A stretch of DNA of 29,571 nt from Rhodanobacteraceae bacterium (GCA_025924775.1 JAICHS010000004.1:1-29571); one strand, 5' to 3'; positions 1 through 10,145 are shown, numbered from the stretch's first letter. Program-made: numbers and translations. The notes: a model not told the origin generated them from the sequence alone.

Positions 1-382
1 CGCCGGGCGCCGCTGGCGAGGCGCCACCGCCTTGCGCGGTCAACCGGCCCACCGAGCCGGGGTCGAAATCCACCTGCAACTCCAACCCGGCGCCGGACGC
101 CGCGCGCCGGTAGTGGTAATTGCGCACATAACCGGACGCGTCGGCCAGCATGTCGGCACTCGGGGTGAAGCCCGGCGAAACCTGCTGCAACACCTGGGTC
201 AGCGCGGCGGCGATCGCGGCGCTGCGCTGGGCGTCGCTGGTGCCGGCCACCGGCACGGTCGCCGAATACGGATTGGCGGGCGCGACCGTGGCGACGCCCG
301 CGGCGGGCGATGGCGGCATCTGGGCCTGTGCCACCACGGAAACCCCCAACGCCAGTCCCGCGCACAGCAAAACTCGCAACAT
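1..382 (-). CDS. DUF2066 domain protein, C-terminally cut by window edge
   Basis: This minus-strand gene starts at an ATG (382-380) with a good GGAGG Shine-Dalgarno nine bases upstream (complement of 392-396), and runs off the left edge after 127 codons. The N-terminus (MLRVLLCAGLALGVSVVAQA) is a typical Sec signal peptide with cleavage expected near AQA-Q. The following residues (about 45-110) read SDAQRSAAIAAALTQVL and later ASGYVRNYHYRR, which I recognise as the start of the DUF2066 family of exported proteins of unknown function. In Xanthomonadales this gene commonly sits divergent from purM, as here. The function is unknown. The divergent arrangement suggests that both promoters lie in the 104 bp between the two starts. 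The family call rests on recall of family sequence and on gene order, and only the first third of the protein is visible. Confidence 0.75.
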   Translation of the reverse strand, partial: MLRVLLCAGLALGVSVVAQAQMPPSPAAGVATVAPANPYSATVPVAGTSDAQRSAAIAAALTQVLQQVSPGFTPSADMLADASGYVRNYHYRRAASGAGLELQVDFDPGSVGRLTAQGGGASPAAPG

Positions 383-438
383 GGCCACGCACCTCCATCC
401 AGACGCCTGCAAGTCTGCCCAATCACGGCGCCAGCGTC

Positions 439-444
439 TATCAT
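439..444 (+). promoter_or_regulatory. Possible -10 box for purM
   Basis: TATCAT lies 41 bases before the purM start codon. An almost identical context, GCGTCTATCAT, occurs at 15325-15335, 32 bases before the DUF4139 gene. No convincing -35 hexamer is seen 16-18 bases upstream in either place, so this is only a weak candidate. Confidence 0.3.
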
Positions 445-485
445 TGCCGATCCAGCCAGCTTGGCACAGCCTGCCCGATACCGCC

Positions 486-1529
486 GTGACCACCAACGAC
501 GAAGCCCTCTCCTACCGCGCCGCGGGCGTGGACATCGACGCCGGCAACGCGGTGGTCGAGCGCATCAAACCGTTGGTCGGCAAGACCTTCCGGCCCGAAG
601 TGATGGGCGGCCTGGGTGGCTTCGGCGCCCTGTTCGACCTTGCGAAAAAATACCGCGAACCGGTGCTGGTGTCCGGCACCGACGGCGTGGGCACCAAGCT
701 GCGGCTGGCGCAACAGCTCAACCGCCACGACAGCATCGGCATCGACCTCGTGGGCATGTGCGTCAACGACGTGCTGGTGCAGGGCGCCGAGCCGCTGTTC
801 TTCCTCGACTATTTCGCGACCGGAAAACTCGACGTCGATACCACCGTCGCGGTGGTCGGTGGCATCGCCAGGGGCTGCGAACTCGCCGGTTGTGCCTTGA
901 TCGGCGGCGAGACCGCCGAGATGCCCGACATGTACCTGCCCGGCGAATACGACCTTGCCGGGTTCAACGTCGGCGCGGTGGAAAAGTCGGAAATCATCGA
1001 CGGCAGCGCGATTCGTGCCGGCGACGTGGTGCTGGGCGTGGCTTCCAGCGGTCCGCATTCCAATGGGTTTTCCCTGATCCGTCGAATTGTCGAACGCGCG
1101 GGTTCGCCCTTCGACCTGGACGTGGGCGGCGTCACACTGGCCGACGCGCTGATGGCGCCCACCACGATCTACGTCAAGCCGATCCTTGCATTGCTGCGCA
1201 CACGCCGCGCCGCGCTCCACGGCATGGCGCACATCACCGGCGGCGGCCTCAAGGAAAACATCATCCGCGTGGTGCCGGATGGGCTCGGCCTTGCGCTCGA
1301 CGCATCCAGCTGGGAGCTGCCCGCCGTATTCGACTGGCTGCAACGCGAAGGCAAGGTGTCGCGCGCCGAGATGTGGCGCACCTTCAATTGCGGGATCGGC
1401 TTCACGTTGATCCTTGCACCGGACGACGTGGCGGGCATGCGCACGGCGCTCGCGCAATCCGGGCTGGCCAGCACGGCCATCGGCGAAGTGGTGCACGCGA
1501 CCGGCGATGAGCGTGTGCACATCGCGTAG
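486..1529 (+). CDS. purM: Phosphoribosylformylglycinamidine cyclo-ligase (AIR synthetase)
   Basis: PurM catalyses the fifth step of de novo purine synthesis, the ATP-dependent closure of FGAM to aminoimidazole ribotide, in the cytoplasm. The 347-aa product matches the usual length of about 345-352. Family motifs run in order: YRAAGVDIDAGNAVVERIK at the N-terminus, GGFGALF, SGTDGVGTKLRLA (nucleotide site), IDLVGMCVNDVLVQGAEP, IGGETAEMPDMY, HITGGGLKENI and FNCGIGF near the C-terminus. I chose the GTG at 486 because the conserved family start (MTTNDEALSYRAAGVDID) begins there. The open frame extends further upstream, but those residues do not look like PurM and run into the divergent promoter region. 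No strong Shine-Dalgarno precedes the GTG. purN follows 87 bp downstream on the same strand, so the two probably form one purine operon. Confidence 0.96.
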   Translation: MTTNDEALSYRAAGVDIDAGNAVVERIKPLVGKTFRPEVMGGLGGFGALFDLAKKYREPVLVSGTDGVGTKLRLAQQLNRHDSIGIDLVGMCVNDVLVQGAEPLFFLDYFATGKLDVDTTVAVVGGIARGCELAGCALIGGETAEMPDMYLPGEYDLAGFNVGAVEKSEIIDGSAIRAGDVVLGVASSGPHSNGFSLIRRIVERAGSPFDLDVGGVTLADALMAPTTIYVKPILALLRTRRAALHGMAHITGGGLKENIIRVVPDGLGLALDASSWELPAVFDWLQREGKVSRAEMWRTFNCGIGFTLILAPDDVAGMRTALAQSGLASTAIGEVVHATGDERVHIA

Positions 1530-1570
1530 GCGCCGGCCTCGCCAGCGACCGGCGCGAAGCACCATTCTTT

Positions 1571-1586
1571 CGCGAGCGGGCTCGCG
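1571..1586. repeat. Small REP-like hairpin between purM and purN
   Basis: CGCGAG and CTCGCG form a perfect 6-bp stem with a CGGG loop. The surrounding text resembles the GCGAGC...GCTCGC palindromes scattered through pseudomonad and xanthomonad genomes. There is no T-tract, so it is unlikely to be an intrinsic terminator. Only one copy is visible in this window. Confidence 0.4.
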
Positions 1587-1616
1587 CCTGCAACGACAGC
1601 CATAGACACCCATGCC

Positions 1617-2279
1617 ATGACCTTCCCCATCGCCGTACTCGCCTCCGGCCGCGGCAGCAACCTCGCGGCGCTGATCGACGCGCGCGCGGCGGGCCGGCTG
1701 CCGGTCGAGTTCCGGCTGGTAGCCAGTGACAAGGCCGACGCCCCGGCGCTGCGCCACGCCGAGGCGCACGACATCCCGACGTTCGCGCTCGATCCGAAGA
1801 CGTTTACCTCGCGCGCCGAGTTCGATGCGGCGCTGTTTGCCAATGTCGCCGCCAGTGGCGCGCAGCTGGTGGTGCTAGCCGGCTACATGCGCATCCTGGA
1901 TGCCGCCGTCACGGCGCAATGGACGGGGCGGATGATCAACATCCATCCGTCGCTGCTGCCGAAGTACCGCGGCCTGCACACGCATCGCAAGGCACTGAAA
2001 GCTGGCGACGCCGAACATGGCGCCAGCGTGCACTTCGTCAGCGCCGAACTCGACGGCGGCCCGGTGATCGCGCAGGTGCGCATCGACGTGCGCGCGGGCG
2101 ATACCGAGGATTCATTGGCCGCACGCCTGCTGCCCAACGAACACCGGCTACTGGCCGCCTGCGTGGACGCCATCGCGCGCGGCGAGGTGCGCGAGCGGGA
2201 CGGCCGGGTGTGGTTCCACGACCGCGCGCTGGAACGGCCGCTGGCACTCGACGCCGCGGGGCGCCTCGCCGGCGCGTGA
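1617..2279 (+). CDS. purN: Phosphoribosylglycinamide formyltransferase (GAR transformylase)
   Basis: PurN transfers a formyl group from 10-formyl-tetrahydrofolate to GAR in the third step of purine synthesis. The 220-aa product shows the phosphate-binding N-terminal loop ASGRGSNL (residues 9-16) and the folate and catalytic core INIHPSLLPKYRGLHTH (107-123). It has all three catalytic residues of the family: Asn108, His110 and Asp146 (in ELDGGPVIAQ), equivalent to E. coli Asn106, His108 and Asp144. It lies just downstream of purM in the same direction. In many gammaproteobacteria purM and purN are adjacent and co-transcribed, and the spacing here fits that. The ATG at 1617 sits next to another ATG at 1612 that is followed by a stop almost at once, so 1617 is the real start. 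Nothing in the gene looks degraded. Confidence 0.96.
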   Translation: MTFPIAVLASGRGSNLAALIDARAAGRLPVEFRLVASDKADAPALRHAEAHDIPTFALDPKTFTSRAEFDAALFANVAASGAQLVVLAGYMRILDAAVTAQWTGRMINIHPSLLPKYRGLHTHRKALKAGDAEHGASVHFVSAELDGGPVIAQVRIDVRAGDTEDSLAARLLPNEHRLLAACVDAIARGEVRERDGRVWFHDRALERPLALDAAGRLAGA

Positions 2280-2328
2280 GCCTGCGTTCAGTGACCGCGC
2301 GGCAGGCTGCGCAGTATCGCCTTTCGGG

Positions 2329-3045
2329 ATGCATGCCATGCAAGCCTTTCGCAACCTCGGTGTGATGCTGGCCATCGCACTTGCCGGCGTGGCGGGCGCC
2401 GCCATCGCCGCGCCACCGTTGCCCGCGTTCACCGCGCACTATCGCGTGCTGCAGAACGGCACGCCGATCGGCAAGGCCACGCTCACGCTGGCGCCGGGTG
2501 CGGACGGCAGCTGGACGTTCACCACCGAAAGCCAGGGCACAGCGGGGATTGCCTCCCTGCTGGCGGCCAGCACCCGCGAGGTTTCCGATTTCACGTGGGT
2601 AGGCGACCTGCCGCAGGGCCTCAGCTACGACTACACGATGCAATCCGCGCTCAAGCAGAAGCACCGCAGCGTGCGCTTCGACTGGGCCAGCCACGGCATC
2701 GACGTGGACGATGGCGGCACGTTCCACTTCGCGACGCAGCCGGGCGCGGTGGAACGCCACACCGTCCCGCTGGCGCTCGCGGCGGGGCTGGCCGCGGGCA
2801 AGACCTCGTTCACGCTACCCGTTGCGGTGCGCGACCGCATCGATACCCAGCACTACGCGGTCAAGTCCAAGCAGCAAGTCAGCGTACCCGCCGGCACCTT
2901 CGACGCCTCACGCGTGACCCGCACCGACGGCGGCGATGCCTTCGACGCGTGGTTCGCGCCGAGCAAGCTGCCCGCACCGGTCAAGATCGACCAGCACGGC
3001 AAGAACGATTTTTCGCTGGAGCTGGAGAGCTGGTCGGCGCAGTGA
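2329..3045 (+). CDS. Exported DUF3108 domain protein
   Basis: The product is a 238-aa protein of unknown function. Residues 1-28 (ending AGAAIAAPPLP) form a Sec signal peptide with no lipobox cysteine, so it is probably periplasmic and soluble. The mature part is predicted to be all beta. It carries the pattern of DUF3108: YRVLQNGTPIGKATLTL near the start, then TFTTESQGTAGIASLLAAS and the SLSYDY-like stretch LSYDYTMQS. Near the end it has VPAGTFDASRVTR followed by FDAWFAPSKLPAPVKI. In many proteobacteria a DUF3108 gene sits next to purN or purM, which supports the call. A second in-frame ATG at 2338 would remove three residues (MHA) and cannot be excluded, as neither start has a clear Shine-Dalgarno. 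It may be the last gene of the purMN transcript or have its own promoter in the 49-bp gap. Confidence 0.8.
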   Translation: MHAMQAFRNLGVMLAIALAGVAGAAIAAPPLPAFTAHYRVLQNGTPIGKATLTLAPGADGSWTFTTESQGTAGIASLLAASTREVSDFTWVGDLPQGLSYDYTMQSALKQKHRSVRFDWASHGIDVDDGGTFHFATQPGAVERHTVPLALAAGLAAGKTSFTLPVAVRDRIDTQHYAVKSKQQVSVPAGTFDASRVTRTDGGDAFDAWFAPSKLPAPVKIDQHGKNDFSLELESWSAQ

Positions 3046-3107
3046 CGGGCTCGATTTCGCCGGCCTCGCAAGAGCAAGACCGCCGGAACAGAAGGAGCAG
3101 GCGCTGT

Positions 3108-3127
3108 GCGCGGGCCGGCGCCCGCGC
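3108..3127. terminator. GC-rich hairpin between convergent genes
   Basis: GCGCGGGC and GCCCGCGC form a perfect 8-bp stem with a CGGC loop. It sits in the 121-bp gap between the ends of the convergent DUF3108 gene and murA, where a bidirectional transcription barrier is expected. No run of T follows on either strand, so it is not a textbook intrinsic terminator. Confidence 0.4.
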
Positions 3128-3166
3128 GCGGTCTGCCACCAACGGAGGGGCCATGAGACGCTTGAA

Positions 3167-4425
<1,259 letters not shown>

Positions 4426-4426
<1 letters not shown>

Positions 4427-4662
4427 CAGCTTCGCTCCGCTTCGGCCGGTGTCAGGGTGCGCAACGACAAGGCGTGCACCTCGCCGCCCATGCGCTCGCC
4501 CAGCGCCGCGTACACCATGCGATGGCGCGCCAGGGTGGGCTTGCCGGCGAACGCCCCGCTCTCGACCACGGCCTGGAAATGCACGTCGTCCGGACTGGCC
4601 ACATCAATGCGGGCGTCCGGGAAAGCCGCCTGCAGCAAGGTCTTCAACTCTTGGGATTGCAT
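4426..4662 (-). CDS. ibaG: BolA-family protein IbaG (YrbA)
   Basis: This is a small 78-aa BolA-like protein. The family pattern is clear: an N-terminal helix (MQSQELKTLLQAAFPDA), a beta hairpin holding DDVHFQAVVESGAFAGKPT, then the signature RHRMVYAALGERMGGEVHALSLRTLTP. The Arg-His of this signature includes the histidine used in [2Fe-2S] binding with monothiol glutaredoxins. IbaG proteins act in iron-sulfur handling and in acid and envelope stress. In E. coli the gene is immediately upstream of murA, exactly as here, which favours IbaG over BolA itself. The stop codon overlaps the murA start by one base. Its start faces kdsD across a 132-bp divergent promoter region, and no strong Shine-Dalgarno was found before the ATG. 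Confidence 0.9.
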
Positions 4663-4740
4663 GAACCGCTCTCTAACAAGGAGGTCGCAGCGTGACCGTT
4701 CGCACACGCTGGAAGGCGCGAAAGCAACGCCGGCGGCCTG

Positions 4741-4746
4741 TAGAAT
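4741..4746 (+). promoter_or_regulatory. Possible -10 box for the kdsD operon
   Basis: TAGAAT lies about 50 bases before the kdsD start codon in the ibaG/kdsD divergent region. The kdsD Shine-Dalgarno AGGAG is at 4781-4785, nine bases before the GTG. The -35 position has no recognisable hexamer, so the promoter call is weak. Confidence 0.3.
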
Positions 4747-4794
4747 GGCAACCGGCGATGTTACTGGAAATCGCGTGTACAGGAGTACGCAAAC

Positions 4795-5811
4795 GTGAAC
4801 GCACACACCGCTGGGATTTCCGTCGTGACCCTGCCCGGCCCTGATCGCGCGGCGCTGCTGGCCAGCGCGCGCAAGGTCATCGGCATCGAGGCCCGGGCCA
4901 TCGACGCGCTCGTATCGCGCATCAATGGCGATTTCAGCAAGGCCTGCGAGCTGATCCTGGCGTGCAGCGGACGCGTCGTGGTCTCCGGCATGGGCAAGTC
5001 CGGCCACATCGCGCGCAAGATCGCCGCCACCCTGGCCTCCACCGGCACGCCCGCGTTTTTCGTGCACCCGGGCGAAGCCAGCCACGGCGACATCGGCATG
5101 ATCACGTCGCTCGACGTGGTGCTGCTGCTGTCCAACTCGGGCGAAACCGAGGAGGTGCTGACGATCCTGCCGTTCCTGAAGCGCCAGGGCAACGCCCTGA
5201 TCGCGATGACCGGCAACCCCAAATCCTCGCTGGCCCGCGACGCGGACGTGCACCTGGACGCCAGCGTTTCCGGCGAAGCCTGCCCGCTGGGCCTGGCACC
5301 CACCGCCAGTACCACCGCGGCGCTGGTACTGGGCGACGCCTTGGCCATCGCGTTGCTGGAGGCGCGCGGCTTCACCGCCGACGACTTCGCGCGCTCGCAT
5401 CCCGCCGGGGCGCTGGGCCGCCGCCTGCTGAAGATCGCCGACGTCATGCACACGGGTTCGGCGATCCCGATGGTGAGCGGCGACGCCACGCTCACCGAGG
5501 CCCTGATGGAAATGTCGCGCAAGGGCCTTGGCATGACCGCCATCGTGGACGCCGCCGGCGTCCTCCAGGGCGTGTTCACCGACGGCGACCTGCGCCGCAG
5601 CCTCGATGACCACGGGGTCGACCTGCGCGCCAGTTCGGTCAGCCACGCGATGAGCCGCAACCCCAAGGTGATCGGCCCCGAGCGGCTAGCCGCCGAAGCC
5701 GCGCAACTGATGGAAGCGCACAAGATCCATGCGCTGCTGGTGGTGGACGCCGAGCGGCACGTGGTGGGCGCGTTGAACATCCATGACCTTTTGCGCGCGC
5801 GGGTTGTCTGA
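4795..5811 (+). CDS. kdsD: D-arabinose 5-phosphate isomerase (KpsF/GutQ family)
   Basis: KdsD interconverts ribulose 5-phosphate and arabinose 5-phosphate, the first step of Kdo synthesis for LPS. The 338-aa protein has an N-terminal SIS domain (about 40-185) and two CBS domains (about 215-335). Residues matching the E. coli active site all occur with a constant offset of nine: Lys68 in SGMGKSGHIA, Glu120 in NSGETEEVL, an acidic residue near 161, and His202 in SHPAGALGRRLL. The gene starts at GTG 4795 with AGGAG nine bases upstream. It heads the order kdsD-kdsC-lptC-lptA-lptB conserved in many gammaproteobacteria. In E. coli kdsD and kdsC are almost contiguous. Here a 276-bp gap carrying a long inverted-repeat element separates them, and it may uncouple their expression. 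Confidence 0.95.
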   Translation: MNAHTAGISVVTLPGPDRAALLASARKVIGIEARAIDALVSRINGDFSKACELILACSGRVVVSGMGKSGHIARKIAATLASTGTPAFFVHPGEASHGDIGMITSLDVVLLLSNSGETEEVLTILPFLKRQGNALIAMTGNPKSSLARDADVHLDASVSGEACPLGLAPTASTTAALVLGDALAIALLEARGFTADDFARSHPAGALGRRLLKIADVMHTGSAIPMVSGDATLTEALMEMSRKGLGMTAIVDAAGVLQGVFTDGDLRRSLDDHGVDLRASSVSHAMSRNPKVIGPERLAAEAAQLMEAHKIHALLVVDAERHVVGALNIHDLLRARVV

Positions 5812-5845
5812 GCGACGGATTCGGGAAAATCGTAACCAACCCACT

Positions 5846-6048
5846 CGTCATTCCGGGGCCGCATCCAGCTTTATCGGATGCGGAACCCGGAATCCATTTT
5901 GATCTTCCTGGTTCTTCCCCAGCCAAAGTCAACATGGATTACTCGCCGTATCCGCGGCTCGCCCTTCGGGCCATCGGCTACGCCGATGTTCGCTCCGGCA
6001 TCCTACCTTCGCAGTCCGGATCGCCGCTGCGCGGCGTCCGGAATGACG
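5846..6048. repeat. 203-bp MITE/REP-like inverted-repeat element
   Basis: The element is bounded by perfect 11-bp inverted termini: CGTCATTCCGG at 5846-5856 and CCGGAATGACG at 6038-6048. Further in, AATCCATTTTGATCTT and AAAGTCAACATGGATT are imperfect inverted repeats of each other, so the whole can fold into one long hairpin. It fills most of the kdsD-kdsC gap and has no convincing reading frame of its own. The GTCATTCCGG...CCGGAATGAC ends resemble intergenic repeats that I recall as abundant in Xanthomonadales genomes. It may stabilise, process or attenuate the kdsD transcript. Only one copy lies in this window. Confidence 0.75.
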
Positions 6049-6087
6049 AAGCTTGTTATTCTTCGCGTCTCGCATTTGCCCAACGCC

Positions 6088-6603
6088 ATGGTCTCTCATC
6101 CCAACATTCCCGCCGACCTCCACGCCCGCGCCGCCAGGATCAAGCTGGTCGCGTTCGACGTGGACGGCACGCTCACCGACGGGCGCCTGTGGCTGACCGA
6201 GGATGGCCGCGAGATCAAGACGTTCCACGTGCACGACGGCCTCGGCATCAAGCGGTTGCGCGAGCACGGCATCGAGGTGGCGCTGATCAGCGCGCGCATC
6301 AGCCACGCGGTGGAACTGCGCGCCGCGCAGCTCGGCATCGACCTCGTGTACCAGGGCAAGAGCGACAAGCTGGGCTGCCTTGAGGACATCCTGCACGCCT
6401 CGGGCCTCGCCGCGGAACAGGCGTGTTACGTGGGTGACGACCTGCCCGACCTCGCCCCGATGTCCGCGTGCGGGCTGGCGGTCGCGGTCGGCAACGCCCG
6501 CCCGGAAGTCGCGGCGGCCGCGCACTGGCAGACGCACGCAAAGGGCGGCCGTGGCGCCGCGCGCGAGGTGTGCGACTTCATCCTGACGGTGCAGTCCGCG
6601 TGA
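6088..6603 (+). CDS. kdsC: 3-deoxy-D-manno-octulosonate 8-phosphate phosphatase
   Basis: KdsC is an HAD-superfamily phosphatase that removes phosphate from Kdo-8-phosphate, giving Kdo for lipid A. The 171-aa cap-less protein is of normal length. Motif I is FDVDGTLTDG, with nucleophile Asp24 and acid/base Asp26. Motif II lies in VALISARIS, and the motif III lysine is in YQGKSDKLGCL. Motif IV is YVGDDLPDL, with the Mg-binding aspartates. I chose ATG 6088 because it gives the family length. In-frame ATGs further upstream fall in or at the end of the inverted-repeat element (5846-6048) and would add unrelated residues. No clear Shine-Dalgarno precedes 6088. Its stop codon overlaps the GTG start of lptC by four bases (GTGA), so the two are translationally coupled. 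Confidence 0.94.
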   Translation: MVSHPNIPADLHARAARIKLVAFDVDGTLTDGRLWLTEDGREIKTFHVHDGLGIKRLREHGIEVALISARISHAVELRAAQLGIDLVYQGKSDKLGCLEDILHASGLAAEQACYVGDDLPDLAPMSACGLAVAVGNARPEVAAAAHWQTHAKGGRGAAREVCDFILTVQSA

Positions 6604-7178
6604 AGGATCGCCGCACGCTCGCATGGGTGGTCGCGCTCGCGATCGCCGCCGGCATCACGCAGCTGCTGGTGATGTGGTTCCGGCCACCACCCAAGCCGAA
6701 CGCCATGGTGGGGCCGCCACGTTCAAGCTACGAACTGGACAACTTCACCCTGCATGCGTTCGGCCAGGACGGCCGGCTGGCCTTCACCATGACCGCGCCG
6801 CACCTTGCCCGCCGCGAGGGCAACGATTCGCTGTACGTCAACGCACCGAAGTATTTCTTTGTCGCCAGCGACGGATCCAATTGGGACGGTACATCGCAAT
6901 ACGCGTGGGTCAGCGCAGACAACAACACCGTGAAGTTGATCGGCAAGGTGGACATGCGCCGGCCACCCACCGCAAAAATCTCCGAGGCTGAAATCCACAC
7001 CGCCGACGCCACGGTCTGGACGCAGGACAAGCGCATGGCCAGCGACGCGCCGAGCGTAATTCAGGAGCCCGGCTCTATACTGCGCGGCGTCGGCATGAAG
7101 GCCGACTTCAATACCCGCTCACTGGAGCTGCTCTCCGATGTCCACGGCACCCTCGCACCGCACTCGCCTTCGCGCTGA
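6600..7178 (+). CDS. lptC: LPS export ABC transporter periplasmic protein LptC
   Basis: LptC is the bitopic inner-membrane protein that receives LPS from the LptB2FG transporter and hands it to LptA. The 192-aa product begins VKDRRTLAWVVALAIAAGITQLLVMWF, a short cytoplasmic stretch and one transmembrane helix (about residues 7-26). A periplasmic beta-jellyroll domain follows, with repeated short strands such as YELDNFTLHAFGQDGRLAFTMTAPHLARREGNDSLYVNAPKYFF and a C-terminal SDVHGTL, typical of the family. The GTG start at 6600 overlaps the kdsC stop, and its 3' end overlaps the lptA start by 41 bp. Sequence conservation in LptC is low, so the call leans on topology and on its fixed place between kdsC and lptA. 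Confidence 0.9.
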   Translation: MKDRRTLAWVVALAIAAGITQLLVMWFRPPPKPNAMVGPPRSSYELDNFTLHAFGQDGRLAFTMTAPHLARREGNDSLYVNAPKYFFVASDGSNWDGTSQYAWVSADNNTVKLIGKVDMRRPPTAKISEAEIHTADATVWTQDKRMASDAPSVIQEPGSILRGVGMKADFNTRSLELLSDVHGTLAPHSPSR

Positions 7179-7755
7179 ACTGATTGTCCTGTTGGTCGCG
7201 GCGCTATGCGCCTGCGGCGCCGCACAGGCCAAGCAGTCGGACAAGAACCAGCCGATCAACATCAACGCCAGCGCGTTCGCGGGCAGCCAGGACAGTGGCA
7301 AGATCGTCTTCACGGGCAGCGTGGGCATGGACCAGGGCAGCTTCCACGCGGATGGTGCGCAGGCCACCGGCTACACCGACCCGGGCGACACCAGCCAGTG
7401 GCAGCGCGTGGTCCTGACCGGCACCCCCGCGCATTTCAGGCAAACCCAGGACAACGGCACGCAAGTGCACGGACAGGCCGCAACCATCGACTACAAGGTT
7501 TCGGAAAACAGGGTGATCCTGACCGGCAACGCCCAGGTGGTGCAGCAGGGGCGCGGCGAGTTCCACGGCAACAAGCTGACCTACAACACCGACACCGGCG
7601 AAATTGCCGGAACCCCGGCGGCCGGCGGGCGCGTGCACATCACGCTGCAGCCGCGCACCAAGCCGGCGGCAGCAAGCGGCAAACCCGCACCGGCAGCGTC
7701 CACGCCAGCGCCAACTGCGCCACCTGCCCCGGCCTCCACCGCGGGAACGCACTGA
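7138..7755 (+). CDS. lptA: LPS transport periplasmic protein LptA
   Basis: LptA forms the periplasmic bridge carrying LPS from LptC to LptD. The 205-aa product has a cleavable signal peptide (hydrophobic LIVLLVAALCACGAAQA, cleavage near residue 31). The OstA-like beta-jellyroll follows: PININASAFAGSQDSGKIVFTGSVGMDQGSFHADGAQAT, then ATIDYKVSENRVILTGNAQVVQQGRGEFHGNKLTYNTDTGEI. The last 35 or so residues are a Pro/Ala/Thr-rich tail (KPAPAASTPAPTAPPAPAST) beyond the usual domain end, probably disordered. The gene begins inside the 3' end of lptC (41-bp overlap) and ends three bases before lptB, so lptC-lptA-lptB are surely one transcript. Confidence 0.93.
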   Translation: MSTAPSHRTRLRAELIVLLVAALCACGAAQAKQSDKNQPININASAFAGSQDSGKIVFTGSVGMDQGSFHADGAQATGYTDPGDTSQWQRVVLTGTPAHFRQTQDNGTQVHGQAATIDYKVSENRVILTGNAQVVQQGRGEFHGNKLTYNTDTGEIAGTPAAGGRVHITLQPRTKPAAASGKPAPAASTPAPTAPPAPASTAGTH

Positions 7756-7758
7756 TCC

Positions 7759-8478
7759 ATGCTTTCCGCCCAGGGGCTGCAGAAAAGCTTTCGCGCGCGC
7801 CAGGTGGTGCAGGATTTCGGCTTTGAAATCCATCAGGGCGAAGTCGTGGGCCTGCTCGGCCCCAACGGCGCCGGCAAGACGACGTGCTTCTACATGGTGG
7901 TCGGCCTGATCGAGCCCGACGGCGGGCGCATCACGCTGGACGGCGAGGACATCACCGGCTTGCCCATGCACCTGCGCGCACGCAAAGGCATCGGCTACCT
8001 GCCGCAGGAGGCCTCGGTGTTCCGCCGCCTGTCGGTCGCCGACAACATCATGGCGGTGCTGGAGTTGCGGGCCGACCTTGCGCCCGACGCGCGCCAGCAT
8101 GAACTGGACGCGCTGCTGGACGAACTGAAGATCGGACACATCGCCCGCCAGAAGGGCATCAGCCTTTCCGGTGGCGAGCGCCGGCGCGTGGAAATCGCCC
8201 GTGCGCTGGCCGCCAACCCGCGCTTCATGCTGCTGGACGAACCCTTTGCCGGCGTCGATCCGATTTCGGTGGGGGAAATCCAGCGCATCGTGCGACACCT
8301 GCGCGACCGCGGCATCGGCGTGCTGGTGACCGACCACAACGTGCGCGAAGCGCTGGGCATCTGCGAGCACGCGTACATATTGAACGAAGGCAAAGTGCTG
8401 GCGCGCGGCACGCCAGCCGAGATCCTGGCGCACAAGCTGGTGCGCGAGGTGTACCTCGGCCACGAGTTTCATATGTAA
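7759..8478 (+). CDS. lptB: LPS export ABC transporter ATP-binding protein LptB
   Basis: LptB is the ATPase that powers LPS extraction by LptFG at the inner membrane. The 239-aa protein shows every ABC motif: Walker A GPNGAGKT (34-41), Q-loop Gln83 in YLPQEASVF, the signature LSGGE (136-140), Walker B FMLLDEPFAGVDP with catalytic Glu161, and the switch His193 in VTDHNVREAL. The length and the C-terminal GTPAEILAHKLVREVYLGHEF fit LptB closely. It is the last LPS gene before rpoN, a conserved order in gammaproteobacteria. A two-hairpin repeat begins two bases after its stop codon and could mark the end of the LPS transcript or separate it from rpoN. Confidence 0.97.
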   Translation: MLSAQGLQKSFRARQVVQDFGFEIHQGEVVGLLGPNGAGKTTCFYMVVGLIEPDGGRITLDGEDITGLPMHLRARKGIGYLPQEASVFRRLSVADNIMAVLELRADLAPDARQHELDALLDELKIGHIARQKGISLSGGERRRVEIARALAANPRFMLLDEPFAGVDPISVGEIQRIVRHLRDRGIGVLVTDHNVREALGICEHAYILNEGKVLARGTPAEILAHKLVREVYLGHEFHM

Positions 8479-8479
8479 T

Positions 8480-8574
8480 GCGATCATCCATGATCGCCGC
8501 GTCGAACACCCCCTGAGTACCCTTCGAAATTCGCAGTCAACAGATACCGGAACGGCCATCCCTGGCCTGACTTT
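8480..8574. repeat. Two-hairpin intergenic element, copy 1
   Basis: Hairpin A (8480-8497) pairs GCGATCA with TGATCGC around a TCCA loop. Hairpin B (8554-8567) pairs GGCCA with TGGCC around TCCC and is followed by TGACTTT (8568-8574). A second element with the same two hairpins, the same tail and exactly the same 74-base offset lies at 10647-10741. The 56 bases between the hairpins are not conserved between copies. The shared core of all four hairpins is RTCCMTG with differing stems. Copy 1 starts two bases after the lptB stop. Confidence 0.7.
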
Positions 8575-8656
8575 CCGCGGCAGGCGCGTAGCGGATACAG
8601 GGAAAATCCGGCAGCAGTTGGCACTCGCGAAAGCAAAAACCGTGCCCATGCACTAT

Positions 8657-8680
8657 CCACGAGTGTGACCGTGGTATAGG
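8657..8680 (+). promoter_or_regulatory. Possible rpoN promoter with operator-like inverted repeat
   Basis: An extended -10 candidate TGGTATAGG (TATAGG at 8675-8680) lies about 30 bases before the rpoN start. Immediately upstream is CCACG-N8-CGTGG (8657-8674), and TCCACGA recurs as a direct repeat at 8656-8662 and 8694-8700. A dyad touching a -10 box suggests a repressor site. No -35 match is seen. Confidence 0.3.
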
Positions 8681-8708
8681 ATGCAGGTGACTGTCCACGA
8701 AAGTAGTC

Positions 8709-10145
<1,437 letters not shown>

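Noticed and set aside
441..1769. Minus-strand open frame of 442 codons opposite purM
   Set aside because: It is antisense to a complete, motif-rich purM and has no motif of its own.
8619..8634. Possible sigma-54 promoter (TGGCAC...GC) upstream of rpoN
   Set aside because: The GG and GC elements are separated by 11 bases rather than 10 and the TTGC part is absent, so it does not meet the -24/-12 rule.
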